9,496 nt of DNA from an uncultured Collinsella sp. (GTDB lineage Bacteria > Actinomycetota > Coriobacteriia > Coriobacteriales > Coriobacteriaceae). Within the stretch, counting starts at the first letter, position 1; each line of letters begins with the position of its first letter. Positions 1 through 5,742 of this stretch are shown one piece after another. The position numbers were made by a program, and so were the translations under genes. A model generated the notes under the pieces. The model was not told the origin of the DNA. It worked only from the letters and a program-made list of their open reading frames with translations, and made no database searches. The stretch spans positions 1-9,496 of the forward strand of contig UQSC01000070.1 in NCBI GenBank assembly GCA_900543615.1, read 5' to 3'.

Positions 1-62
1 TCTCCGCCGTTTACCACGAGGAGCCCGTCTCCACGCTCGTCGGCGGCGATTTCGCGCTGTAG
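1..62 (+). CDS. prs: C-terminal fragment of probable ribose-phosphate pyrophosphokinase
   Basis: Partial gene, cut by the window start. Codons run in frame from base 3 to a TAG at 60-62 and give a tail SAVYHEEPVSTLVGGDFAL. The part around VYHEEPVSTL resembles the extreme C-terminus of bacterial Prs proteins, which end in a helix followed by a segment such as HEEQSVSYLF. Prs makes PRPP from ribose-5-phosphate and ATP in the cytoplasm, for nucleotide, histidine and tryptophan synthesis. The next gene is pth, and prs lying just before pth is a common bacterial order, which supports the call. Only about 19 residues are visible and no catalytic motif is included, so the name rests on tail similarity plus neighbourhood. 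Confidence 0.65.
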   Translation, partial: SAVYHEEPVSTLVGGDFAL

Positions 63-90
63 TCGCATCGTCCTTGCAACCCGGCGCATC

Positions 91-168
91 GCCGTCGGAA
101 CAGAAGAAACCCCCGCGCTCCCCCTTGCTTCGCAAAGGTCGCGCGGGGGTTTCTTCTGTTCCGACGGC
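91..168 (+). terminator. Very long perfect hairpin after prs, probable intrinsic terminator
   Basis: Bases 91-118 and 141-168 are exact reverse complements: a 28-bp perfect stem with a 22-nt loop (119-140). The core is an A-rich/CCCCCGCGC arm pairing with GCGCGGGGGTTTCTTCT, a normal terminator layout with a GC block followed by T-rich sequence. The pairing continues 12-13 bp beyond the T-rich part into CTGTTCCGACGGC, which ordinary terminators do not need. It starts 28 bases after the prs stop and ends 118 bases before pth, so it probably ends prs transcription. Because the T-rich and A-rich parts are both inside the stem it could act in both directions. Confidence 0.75.
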
Positions 169-286
169 TCGCTCTGCCGCGGCCGCGCTTTTGTCTGGTG
201 GGATTTCGCTGAAGCAAAGCCTCGCCTTCGGCGGGCGTGGTAGCCTTTGTCGTTGATTGGACTATTTGTGTAACGGAAGGACAAAC

Positions 287-916
287 ATGGCAGCTGCACA
301 GCCGCTTAAGATTCGCATGGTTGCCGGGCTTGGCAACCCGGGCGAGGAATATGCCGAGACCCGCCACAACGCCGGCTTTAAGGCGATCGACGAGCTGGCC
401 CGTCAGGCCGGCGTCACGTACTGGAAAAACCAGGCCGGCGCCGAGGTCGCGCTCATCAACATCAACGATCCCGAGGAAGAGGGCGGTAAGCGCCAGATTG
501 TACTGGTCAAGCCGCAGTCGTATATGAATACCTCGGGTGGCCCCATCTCCAAGCTCTGCCGCGAGTACAAGATCAAGGCCGAGGAGCTGCTCATAATCCA
601 CGACGAGCTCGATATTCCCGCCGGCGACGTCCGCGTTAAGGTGGGCGGCGGCCACGCCGGTCACAACGGCCTGCGCTCCATCATCGACAAGATGGGCAGC
701 CGCGACTTCAGCCGCATCCGCACCGGCATCGGCAACCCTCCCGGCAAGATGGCCGTCGCCGACTACGTTCTTAAGCAGCTGCGCGCCCGCGAGGCCGAGG
801 ATTTCCAGGACACCTGCGCCCGCGCGGCCGACGCCGCCGGCCTGGCGATCGTGCACGGCGTGGTCTATGCCCGCGACCATGTCAACGGCGCCGCCTCCGC
901 CAACGGCAAGCACTAA
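287..916 (+). CDS. pth: Peptidyl-tRNA hydrolase (Pth)
   Basis: Cytoplasmic enzyme that cleaves the ester bond of peptidyl-tRNAs dropped from ribosomes, recycling tRNA. The 209-residue product carries the family hallmarks in order: GLGNPG (14-19), TRHNAG (25-30) with probable catalytic His27, KPQSYMNTSG (75-84), HDELDIPAG (105-113) and GGGHAGHNGLRS (120-131). By position, Asn17, His27, Asn81, Asp106 and Asn127 match the E. coli active-site set Asn10, His20, Asn68, Asp93 and Asn114. It is slightly longer than the usual ~190 residues because of an acidic insertion near 58-70 and a short C-terminal tail. ATG 287 is chosen because GGAAGG (275-280) sits at good ribosome-binding distance and the family motif starts soon after; an in-frame TTG at 257 would put that site inside the gene. 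It follows the prs hairpin and is probably transcribed from its own promoter, though I see no convincing -35/-10 pair. Confidence 0.96.
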   Translation: MAAAQPLKIRMVAGLGNPGEEYAETRHNAGFKAIDELARQAGVTYWKNQAGAEVALININDPEEEGGKRQIVLVKPQSYMNTSGGPISKLCREYKIKAEELLIIHDELDIPAGDVRVKVGGGHAGHNGLRSIIDKMGSRDFSRIRTGIGNPPGKMAVADYVLKQLRAREAEDFQDTCARAADAAGLAIVHGVVYARDHVNGAASANGKH

Positions 917-929
917 AACCTATCATTTA

Positions 930-1105
930 GGGACAGGTTTATTTTGGCAGGTTTTACCTGCGGAAACGCCCCAGTTGCGGCATCGCAATCAACCGCGCGC
1001 CGACATACATGCACAGCACCCCAAAAGGGGCCGGCCTCATCACAACCCGAGGCCGGCCCCATTTGCCGTTTTACCTGATAAAACCGACCAAAATAAGCCT
1101 CTCCC
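930..1105. repeat. REP-like inverted repeat pair (GGGACAG family), arms 930-958 and 1077-1105
   Basis: The left arm begins GGGACAGGTTTATTTTGG. The right arm, read on the minus strand from 1105 to 1077, begins GGGAGAGGCTTATTTTGG. Over 29 bases 24 match, and the arms face each other across 118 bases. A perfect 6-bp hairpin (GCAGGT TTT ACCTGC, 947-961) straddles the inner end of the left arm, and the right arm is flanked by CTTTGG TAGG CCAAAG (1107-1122). The left arm starts 14 bases after the pth stop. The whole region is non-coding. It looks like a REPIN or a small non-autonomous mobile remnant; its relation to a transposase is inference, as none lies in the window. Confidence 0.6.
1027..1060 (+). 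terminator. Strong GC hairpin, probable (bidirectional) terminator after pth
   Basis: GGGGCCGGCCTC (1027-1038) pairs perfectly with GAGGCCGGCCCC (1049-1060) around a 10-nt loop, a 12-bp almost all-GC stem. It is preceded by AAAA (1023-1026) and followed by ATTTG, so each strand has only a short T-rich tail. It is the only strong terminator-like structure between pth and the nfn promoter, but the weak T-tract means termination efficiency is uncertain. It lies inside the inverted repeat pair at 930-1105. Confidence 0.6.
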
Positions 1106-1179
1106 CCTTTGGTAGGCCAAAGTGGATAAACCCTGCTCCCAACCGCCGAAGACACACGTAAGTGACATGTCCATGAGGG

Positions 1180-1185
1180 TATAAT
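1180..1185 (+). promoter_or_regulatory. Consensus -10 box (TATAAT) upstream of nfnA
   Basis: TATAAT at 1180-1185 matches the sigma-70-type -10 consensus exactly in GC-rich surroundings and is followed by AT-rich TTTG. Expected transcription start is about 1191-1193, giving a leader of roughly 98 bases before nfnA. The -35 region (1157-1162, CGTAAG) is poor at normal spacing and there is no TG extension, so an activator or another sigma factor may be involved. An 8-bp palindrome GACATGTC (1164-1171) lies in the spacer and could be an operator; that is speculative. Confidence 0.5.
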
Positions 1186-1189
1186 TTGC

Positions 1190-1262
1190 ACCGTATGTCT
1201 GCACAACGCCTGTGCGCGTACGGTTTTATTCGGGCTACCGTCCATTTCCGTGGAGGCACGGT
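1190..1262 (+). promoter_or_regulatory. Structured nfnA leader with competing hairpins
   Basis: ACCGTA (1190-1195) can pair with TACGGT (1219-1224), enclosing GCACA/TGTGC (1201-1205 with 1211-1215), and is followed by TTTTATT (1224-1230), which looks like a weak terminator. ACCGT at 1237-1241 could instead pair with ACGGT at 1220-1224 or with ACGGT at 1258-1262, and CCGTG GAGG CACGG (1248-1261) forms its own hairpin. Such mutually exclusive pairings suggest a possible attenuator. The first stem begins almost at the predicted transcript 5' end, which weakens a classical attenuation model. It matches no riboswitch class I recognise. Confidence 0.3.
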
Positions 1263-1290
1263 TCGGCGGCCCTAACAAGAGAGGGGTTCT

Positions 1291-2130
1291 ATGTATAAGA
1301 TCCTGGAGAAGACGCAGTTCTCGGAGAAGGTGTTCAAGTTCCGCATCGAGGCGCCTGCAATCGCCAAGCATGCGCACGCTGGACAGTTCCTCATGGTTCG
1401 CGCCAACGAGACGGGCGAGCGCGTCCCGTTTACCCTGGCTGGCTGGAACGGTGACGAGGGCTGGGTCGAGTTCATCTTCATGGTGATCGGCAAGACCACC
1501 GAAATGCTTTCCACCTACGAGGCCGGCGAGTCGCTGCGCGACGTCGTGGGCCCGCTGGGCGTTCCCACCGAGATGGCCGAGGGCCCCTGCGCCGTCATTG
1601 GCGGCGGCGTCGGCCTGGCAATTGCCTTCCCGGTCGCCAAGCACCTGGTCGAGACCGGCCACGAGGTGCACGCCATCATGGGCGCCCGCACCAAGGACCT
1701 CCTGCTCATGGAGGACCAGTTCCGCGAACTCCTCGACGAGGACCACATCCACATCACTACCGATGACGGTTCCTACGGCGAGCGGGGCGTTGTTACCGCT
1801 CCGCTGGAGCGCCTACTGCAGGACAAGGCCGTGAGCCAGGTCTTCTGTGTCGGCCCCGTTCCGATGATGAAGTTCTCGACCCTCACCGCCCAAAAGTACG
1901 ACACCCCCATCACCGCGTCGCTCAACCCCATCATGGTTGACGGCACCGGCATGTGCGGCTGCTGCCGCGTCGAGGTGGGCGGCGTGACCAAGTTCGCTTG
2001 CGTCGACGGCCCCGACTTCGATGCCACCCTGGTCGACTGGGATGACCTTCGTGCCCGCCAGGCCGCTTACCGTTCCGAAGAGGGCGAGTCCCTCAAGGCC
2101 TATGAGGAAAAGAGCTGCGCATGCCACTAG
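1291..2130 (+). CDS. nfnA: NfnA-type FAD/[2Fe-2S] subunit of NADH-dependent ferredoxin:NADP+ oxidoreductase
   Basis: 279 residues. Small subunit of the Nfn electron-bifurcating transhydrogenase, also annotated as sulfide dehydrogenase SudB or a dihydroorotate dehydrogenase electron-transfer-like subunit. The N-terminal ferredoxin-reductase-type FAD domain has the R-x-P-F-T motif (RVPFTLA, 44-50). The NAD(P)-binding half starts at IGGGVGLA (103-110) and includes TTDDGSYG (156-163). The C-terminal iron-sulfur loop reads DGTGMCGCCR (217-226) with a further Cys237 in FACVDGPDFDA. Characterised Nfn small subunits bind a [2Fe-2S] cluster through three Cys and one Asp; Cys222, Cys225, Cys237 and Asp217 are candidates. 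The product is cytoplasmic. ATG 1291 is preceded by GAGAGGGG at good spacing. The last 10 bases overlap nfnB, implying coupled translation. It differs from a true PyrK by partnering an NfnB-like gene with no pyrD nearby. Confidence 0.88.
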   Translation: MYKILEKTQFSEKVFKFRIEAPAIAKHAHAGQFLMVRANETGERVPFTLAGWNGDEGWVEFIFMVIGKTTEMLSTYEAGESLRDVVGPLGVPTEMAEGPCAVIGGGVGLAIAFPVAKHLVETGHEVHAIMGARTKDLLLMEDQFRELLDEDHIHITTDDGSYGERGVVTAPLERLLQDKAVSQVFCVGPVPMMKFSTLTAQKYDTPITASLNPIMVDGTGMCGCCRVEVGGVTKFACVDGPDFDATLVDWDDLRARQAAYRSEEGESLKAYEEKSCACH

Positions 2131-3530
2131 TTAACGGTCGTTTCGTTGCCGATATGAAGTCGCCCCGCACCCCCGATAACGAGGAGCCGGCTGCCGAGCG
2201 CGCCTGCGACTTCCGCCCCGTCGACAAGGGCTTCACCGAGGAGATGGCGCTGGCCGAGGCCGAGCGCTGCCTCAACTGCAAGAAGCCGTTCTGTGTTGAG
2301 GGCTGCCCCGTCAACATCAACATCCCCCGCTTTATCGAGCAGATCCGCGAGAAGGACTTCGGCGGCGCTCTCGATACCATCCGCGAGGACTCCATGCTTC
2401 CCGCCATCTGCGGCCGCGTCTGCCCGCAGGAGAACCAGTGCGAGGGCAAGTGCATCCGTGGTAAGAAGTCCGAGCCCGTGGCCATCGGCCAGCTCGAGCG
2501 CTTCCTGGGTGACCGCCCCGAGCTCGCTTCCACGCCCAAGATGGCCCCCAAGAACGGCAAGAAGGTCGCCGTCGTCGGCTCTGGCCCGTCCGGCATCACC
2601 TGCGCTGGCGAGCTCGCCCGCAACGGCTTTGACGTTACCGTCTTTGAGGCCTTCTTCACCGGCGGCGGCGTGCTGGTCTACGGCATCCCCGAGTTCCGTC
2701 TGCCCAAGGCGGTCGTCAAGCGCGAGATCGACGGCCTGGAGGACATGGGCGTCAAGTTTGAGTACAACTCCGTCGTGGGCAACATGGCCACGGCCGAGGA
2801 GCTGTTCGAGCAGGGCTTCGACGCCATCTACGTGGCGACCGGCGCCGGCCTGCCCAAGTTCCTCAACGTCCCCGGCGAGAACCTGCCCAACGTCTTCTTC
2901 GCTAACGAGTACCTCACCCGCGTGAACCTGATGAAGGCCAACAAGTTCCCCGAGTACGACACCCCCACCAAGCACGGCAAGAACGTCGTCGTCTTTGGTG
3001 GCGGCAACGTGGCTATGGACGCCGTCCGTACCGCCAAGCGTCTGGGCGCCGAGCACGCCATCATCGCCTACCGTCGTACCGAGGACGAGATGCCCTGCCG
3101 TCGCGCCGAGCTGCACCACGCTAAGGCCGAGGGCGTCGAGGTTCTGCCGCTCGTCTCCCCGCTCGAGTTTGTCGCTGGCGAGGACGGCTCCGTATGCGCC
3201 GTCAAGGTCCAGAAGATGGAGCTCGGCGAGCCCGACGAGTCCGGCCGTCGTCGCCCGGTGCCCATCGAGGGCGCCATCGAGGAGATTCCCTGCGATGTCG
3301 CGATCTCGGCTATCGGCACCAACGCCAACCCCTTCGCAAAGAAGATCGGTGGCAAGATGGAGCTCAACAAGTGGGGCTACATCGTCGCCGACGAGGAGAC
3401 CGGCCAGACCACCGATCCCCGCATCTGGGCTGGCGGCGACATCGTCACCGGTGCCGCTACGGTCATTCTGGCGATGGGCGCCGGCAAGAAGGCCGCTGCC
3501 TCCATCACCAAGAGCCTGCTGGGCGAGTAA
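2121..3530 (+). CDS. nfnB: NfnB-type large subunit of NADH-dependent ferredoxin:NADP+ oxidoreductase (GltA/SudA-like)
   Basis: 469 residues, cytoplasmic. An N-terminal [4Fe-4S] domain of the glutamate synthase small subunit/dihydropyrimidine dehydrogenase type has Cys50, 53, 58 and 62 (CLNCKKPFCVEGC) and Cys97, 101, 107 and 111 (CGRVCPQENQCEGKC). Glu126 in IGQLERF lies where a non-Cys cluster ligand is known in this family. An FAD fold starts at VVGSGPSG (151-158), a second nucleotide fold at FGGGNVAMD (292-300), and AGGDIVTG (437-444) closes the FAD site. Such proteins are often labelled 'NADPH-dependent glutamate synthase small chain'. Here, immediately after nfnA and without a glutamate synthase large subunit in the window, the Nfn role is more likely: NADP+ reduction by NADH plus reduced ferredoxin. 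The start ATG lies inside the nfnA end, and the terminator at 3559-3597 follows. Confidence 0.88.
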   Translation: MPLVNGRFVADMKSPRTPDNEEPAAERACDFRPVDKGFTEEMALAEAERCLNCKKPFCVEGCPVNINIPRFIEQIREKDFGGALDTIREDSMLPAICGRVCPQENQCEGKCIRGKKSEPVAIGQLERFLGDRPELASTPKMAPKNGKKVAVVGSGPSGITCAGELARNGFDVTVFEAFFTGGGVLVYGIPEFRLPKAVVKREIDGLEDMGVKFEYNSVVGNMATAEELFEQGFDAIYVATGAGLPKFLNVPGENLPNVFFANEYLTRVNLMKANKFPEYDTPTKHGKNVVVFGGGNVAMDAVRTAKRLGAEHAIIAYRRTEDEMPCRRAELHHAKAEGVEVLPLVSPLEFVAGEDGSVCAVKVQKMELGEPDESGRRRPVPIEGAIEEIPCDVAISAIGTNANPFAKKIGGKMELNKWGYIVADEETGQTTDPRIWAGGDIVTGAATVILAMGAGKKAAASITKSLLGE

Positions 3531-3558
3531 TCACCCTCAACGCTAGTCATCAAACGGC

Positions 3559-3597
3559 AAAGTCCCCGTCGAGCACACGCCCGGCGGGGACTTTTTC
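3559..3597 (+). terminator. Intrinsic terminator of the nfnAB operon
   Basis: AAAGTCCCCG (3559-3568) pairs with CGGGGACTTT (3585-3594), and three further pairs, one of them G-T, extend towards a loop of about 10 bases. CTTTTTCT follows at 3591-3598. The stem begins 29 bases after the nfnB stop, as expected for a rho-independent terminator. The minus strand has only a short T-run, so it is mainly a plus-strand signal. Confidence 0.88.
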
Positions 3598-3612
3598 TAT
3601 GCCGATCGCCCT

Positions 3613-3647
3613 ACCACCGCAAAGATGCCTGTCCCCTTTGCGGTGGT
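3613..3647 (-). repeat. REP-like hairpin with GGGACAG loop between convergent operons
   Basis: ACCACCGCAAAG (3613-3624) and CTTTGCGGTGGT (3636-3647) form a perfect 12-bp stem around an 11-nt loop. Read on the minus strand the loop is GGGACAGGCAT. It lies between the nfnAB terminator and the stop codon of the cytidylate-kinase-like gene at 3657, so it could also protect or end the minus-strand transcript, but there is no proper T-tract. The GGGACAG motif recurs at 930, 4297-4327 and 7465-7489. Confidence 0.65.
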
Positions 3648-3656
3648 TTTGGTCGG

Positions 3657-4280
3657 CTAGCCTTCGAACTGCGCCACCTTGTAGCGGTAGGCTGCGGCGA
3701 TAACGTCTTTGCAGCCCTCGCGGCCCAGCTTGGCGCGGTTGACGACGATGTCCTTGCCGCTCGTCATCTTCCACTTTCCGGCGCTGTAGCGCTTATAGAA
3801 CGCCTCGCGCGCCTTCTGCTGCTGCTTGACCAGCTTGGCACCCTTCTTTTTGTTAAGGCCGCGCTTTTTGCGCACGATCTCGACGCGATCCTCAAAGGGT
3901 GCGGTCACCAGCACGGCAATGTGATTGGGGTTGTTGCGCAACAGGTAATCGGACAGACGGCCTTCGATAATGCAGCTCTCGGTCTCACCCAGATCCAAAA
4001 TCACCTGGCTCATCTTTTGGAACAACTTATCCGAGTACGAACGTGCATCGTAGCGGTCGGGCAGAAACGCCATGTTCTCCACGGCCAGGCGCTCGTCGTA
4101 GGCGGCCATCTTGTCGAGTGACTCGCCCGCGCGCAGCGACGCACGCACCAGCAGCTCGTTATCGTACAGCGGAATCCCCAACTCGTCGGCAAGCATGCGA
4201 CCAATCTCGTGGCCCTCGGCGCCAAAGTCGCGCGCGATGGTAATGACCACAGGATTCTTCTTGTTCTCCAGATCGCTCAT
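3657..4280 (-). CDS. Cytidylate kinase-like family protein (Cytidylate_kin2 type)
   Basis: 207 residues, cytoplasmic. The N-terminus reads VVITIARDFGAEGHEIGRMLADELG; the glycine-rich loop GAEGHEIG (20-27) sits where cytidylate kinase has its P-loop but lacks the GK[ST] lysine. It is followed by IPLYDNELL, and the middle has a CIIEGRLSDYLL segment (from about 104) before a strand and AP-x-x-x-R element, as seen in this family. The C-terminal third is Lys/Arg-rich (KKRGLNKKKGAKLVKQQQK). The family is related to CMP kinases, but the substrate of members of this branch is not established, so I do not assign CMP phosphorylation. ATG 4280 is chosen because AAAGGA precedes it by about 7 bases; an in-frame GTG at 4325 would translate through a hairpin. 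It lies 48 bases after the second permease gene, probably as the last gene of that operon or under read-through. Confidence 0.8.
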   Translation of the reverse strand: MSDLENKKNPVVITIARDFGAEGHEIGRMLADELGIPLYDNELLVRASLRAGESLDKMAAYDERLAVENMAFLPDRYDARSYSDKLFQKMSQVILDLGETESCIIEGRLSDYLLRNNPNHIAVLVTAPFEDRVEIVRKKRGLNKKKGAKLVKQQQKAREAFYKRYSAGKWKMTSGKDIVVNRAKLGREGCKDVIAAAYRYKVAQFEG

Positions 4281-4296
4281 CGCGATTCCTTTCTCT

Positions 4297-4327
4297 ATGT
4301 GACAAAGGGGCTGTCCCTTTGCCACAT
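4297..4327 (-). repeat. REP-like hairpin between permease and kinase genes
   Basis: ATGTGACAAAGGG (4297-4309) pairs with CCCTTTGCCACAT (4315-4327) with one mismatch in 13 positions and a 5-nt loop. On the minus strand it contains AAAGGGACAGCCCCTTT, the same GGGACAG motif as the other intergenic hairpins. It begins one base after the permease stop codon (4329-4331) and ends 16 bases before the kinase start, so in the operon mRNA it could block 3' exonucleases and lower kinase expression relative to the transporter. Confidence 0.65.
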
Positions 4328-4328
4328 T

Positions 4329-4967
4329 CTACGCTGCCACCATTCGCCTCTGATATGCGCGAACCAGCAACGAGATACCAAAGTTGAGCACAAAGTACAT
4401 CGCAAACACCAGGCCATAGAGCATAAGAACCTGCGACAGGTCGATCGCGTGGGCCATCACGACGTTTGCCGTGTACATGAGCTCGGCCACGTTAATGCCC
4501 GAAAGATACGAGCTGTCCTTAATGACGGTCGTGCACTGGCTAAACAGCGCCGGAATGATCGTCTTAAACGTCTGCGGCAGAATGATGTAACGCATGGTGG
4601 CAAAGAAGCCGAAGCCCTGGCTCTGCGCTGCCTCAAACTGGCCGCGCGGAATCGAGTTGAGGCCGCCGCGCACAATCTCGGCCATAACAGCGCTGGTAAA
4701 CAGCGTAAAGGCGATGGTCGAAATCACAATGTCCAAACCCTGCACCGTAAAGTAGATAAACAGGATCCACAGCAGGTTCGGCGTGCAGCGGAACAGCTCG
4801 ATATAGGCGCTCACCAAAATACGGAACGGGCGGGACGCATAGCTTTTGACGAGCGCCAGCACCGTGCCAAAGATGAGCGAGAAAAAGATCGACAGCGCCG
4901 AGATCTCGATCGTCTTAACAAAGCCGCCCCAAATGTAGAGCAGGTTGGTCGCGTTGAAGATTTCCAT
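4329..4967 (-). CDS. Polar amino-acid ABC transporter permease (second permease, HisM/GlnP family)
   Basis: 212 residues, integral membrane. Hydrophobic segments at about 18-40, 48-76, 80-97, 133-148 and 178-202 fit the usual five helices. The EAA-type coupling loop that docks on the ATPase reads EAAQSQGFGFFATMRYIILPQ beginning at residue 112, preceded by the family signature GGLNSIPRGQ. The start is three bases after the stop of the first permease gene, with GAGGAGG in the end of that gene as ribosome site, so the two are coupled. It would form a heterodimeric channel with that neighbour, powered by the ATPase encoded upstream. Length is normal. Substrate cannot be read from the permease itself; the binding protein points to acidic amino acids. 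Confidence 0.92.
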   Translation of the reverse strand: MEIFNATNLLYIWGGFVKTIEISALSIFFSLIFGTVLALVKSYASRPFRILVSAYIELFRCTPNLLWILFIYFTVQGLDIVISTIAFTLFTSAVMAEIVRGGLNSIPRGQFEAAQSQGFGFFATMRYIILPQTFKTIIPALFSQCTTVIKDSSYLSGINVAELMYTANVVMAHAIDLSQVLMLYGLVFAMYFVLNFGISLLVRAYQRRMVAA

Positions 4968-4970
4968 GCG

Positions 4971-5717
4971 CTAGGCCTCCTCTACGTTGTCGAGCCCCAG
5001 CTCGGCCAGGCTCACGCCGCGCGGACGCTCCTTGGAGCGGCGCTCGAGCCACTGCACCAGTATGGCGAGCGGAAAGCAGATGATGAAGTACATAAGGCAG
5101 CAGACAATGTATCCCTGCAGGTAACCGTACAGACTCACAAAGTTGTCGGAACGGTACATAAGGTCGCCGCCGGCCACAAGCGCCAGCACCGACGTGTTCT
5201 TGACCAGGTTGAGCGCCTGGTTACACAGCGGCGGCAGAATGATCTTGAATGTCTGGGGCAGCACGATGTACCAGTACGCCTGCGCACGGGTAAAGCCCTG
5301 GCTCTGGGCCGCCTCCATCTGACCGCGCGGAACCGCCTCGATACCGGTGCGGATGACCTCCGAAATGTAGGCCGCGTGATACAGGCCCACACCCAAGAAG
5401 CCCAGCACAAACGGCGCGATGCGCACCGGCTGGTCGGCACCGGTTATGGCCTGCAAAAACTGCGGACCGGCCATGTACATAAAGAGCACCTGCACGGGCA
5501 ACGGGGTGTTCTGGTAAAATTCCACGTACACGCGGCTTATGGCGCGCAGCACGCGCGAGCGAGTGGTAGAGAACACGCCAAGCAGCGTGCCCAGCACCAG
5601 CGACAGCAGCAGGCCGGCAACGACCACCTGCAGCGTCACGCCAAAGCCCTCCCAGAAGGGCCCCATGTTTTGAAATGTCGTCGACCAACGGTCGGCGTCA
5701 AATAATCCTTCGAGCAT
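4971..5717 (-). CDS. Polar amino-acid ABC transporter permease (first permease)
   Basis: 248 residues, integral membrane. Hydrophobic segments lie at about 25-49, 72-91, 98-118, 158-184 and 202-223. The coupling loop EAAQSQGFTRAQAYWYIVLPQ starts at residue 135 after RTGIEAVPRGQ, the signature of the His/Glu/Gln/Arg permease family. The C-terminal 25 residues are a charged cytoplasmic tail (LERRSKERPRG...) not needed for the fold. ATG 5717 is chosen because AAGGA lies just upstream and the protein then starts with the usual short lead before helix 1; a reading frame open to 5786 would run into the binding-protein gene. It begins 25 bases after the binding-protein stop and is followed three bases later by the second permease. 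Confidence 0.92.
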   Translation of the reverse strand: MLEGLFDADRWSTTFQNMGPFWEGFGVTLQVVVAGLLLSLVLGTLLGVFSTTRSRVLRAISRVYVEFYQNTPLPVQVLFMYMAGPQFLQAITGADQPVRIAPFVLGFLGVGLYHAAYISEVIRTGIEAVPRGQMEAAQSQGFTRAQAYWYIVLPQTFKIILPPLCNQALNLVKNTSVLALVAGGDLMYRSDNFVSLYGYLQGYIVCCLMYFIICFPLAILVQWLERRSKERPRGVSLAELGLDNVEEA

Positions 5718-5742
5718 TTGATTCCTTCTTTGGACGATGCGC

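Noticed and set aside
241..286. Promoter for pth (TTGTCG ... GTAACG)
   Set aside because: Neither hexamer is close to consensus at acceptable spacing; a promoter probably exists in 169-286 but I cannot place it.
11..913. Long minus-strand open frame opposite pth (300 codons)
   Set aside because: It is the antisense shadow of pth in GC-rich DNA; its product is low-complexity Ala/Gly/Val/Asp-rich and pth motifs on the other strand are unmistakable.
2127..3119. Minus-strand open frame of 330 codons opposite nfnB
   Set aside because: Antisense shadow of a gene with clear cluster and FAD motifs; no ribosome site or family motif.
4209..5705. Plus-strand open frame of 498 codons opposite the permease genes
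   Set aside because: Composition is extreme (Arg, His, Gln, Ala, Asp rich with no hydrophobic core) and it mirrors the codons of two clear permease genes and the kinase-like gene; it is a shadow frame.
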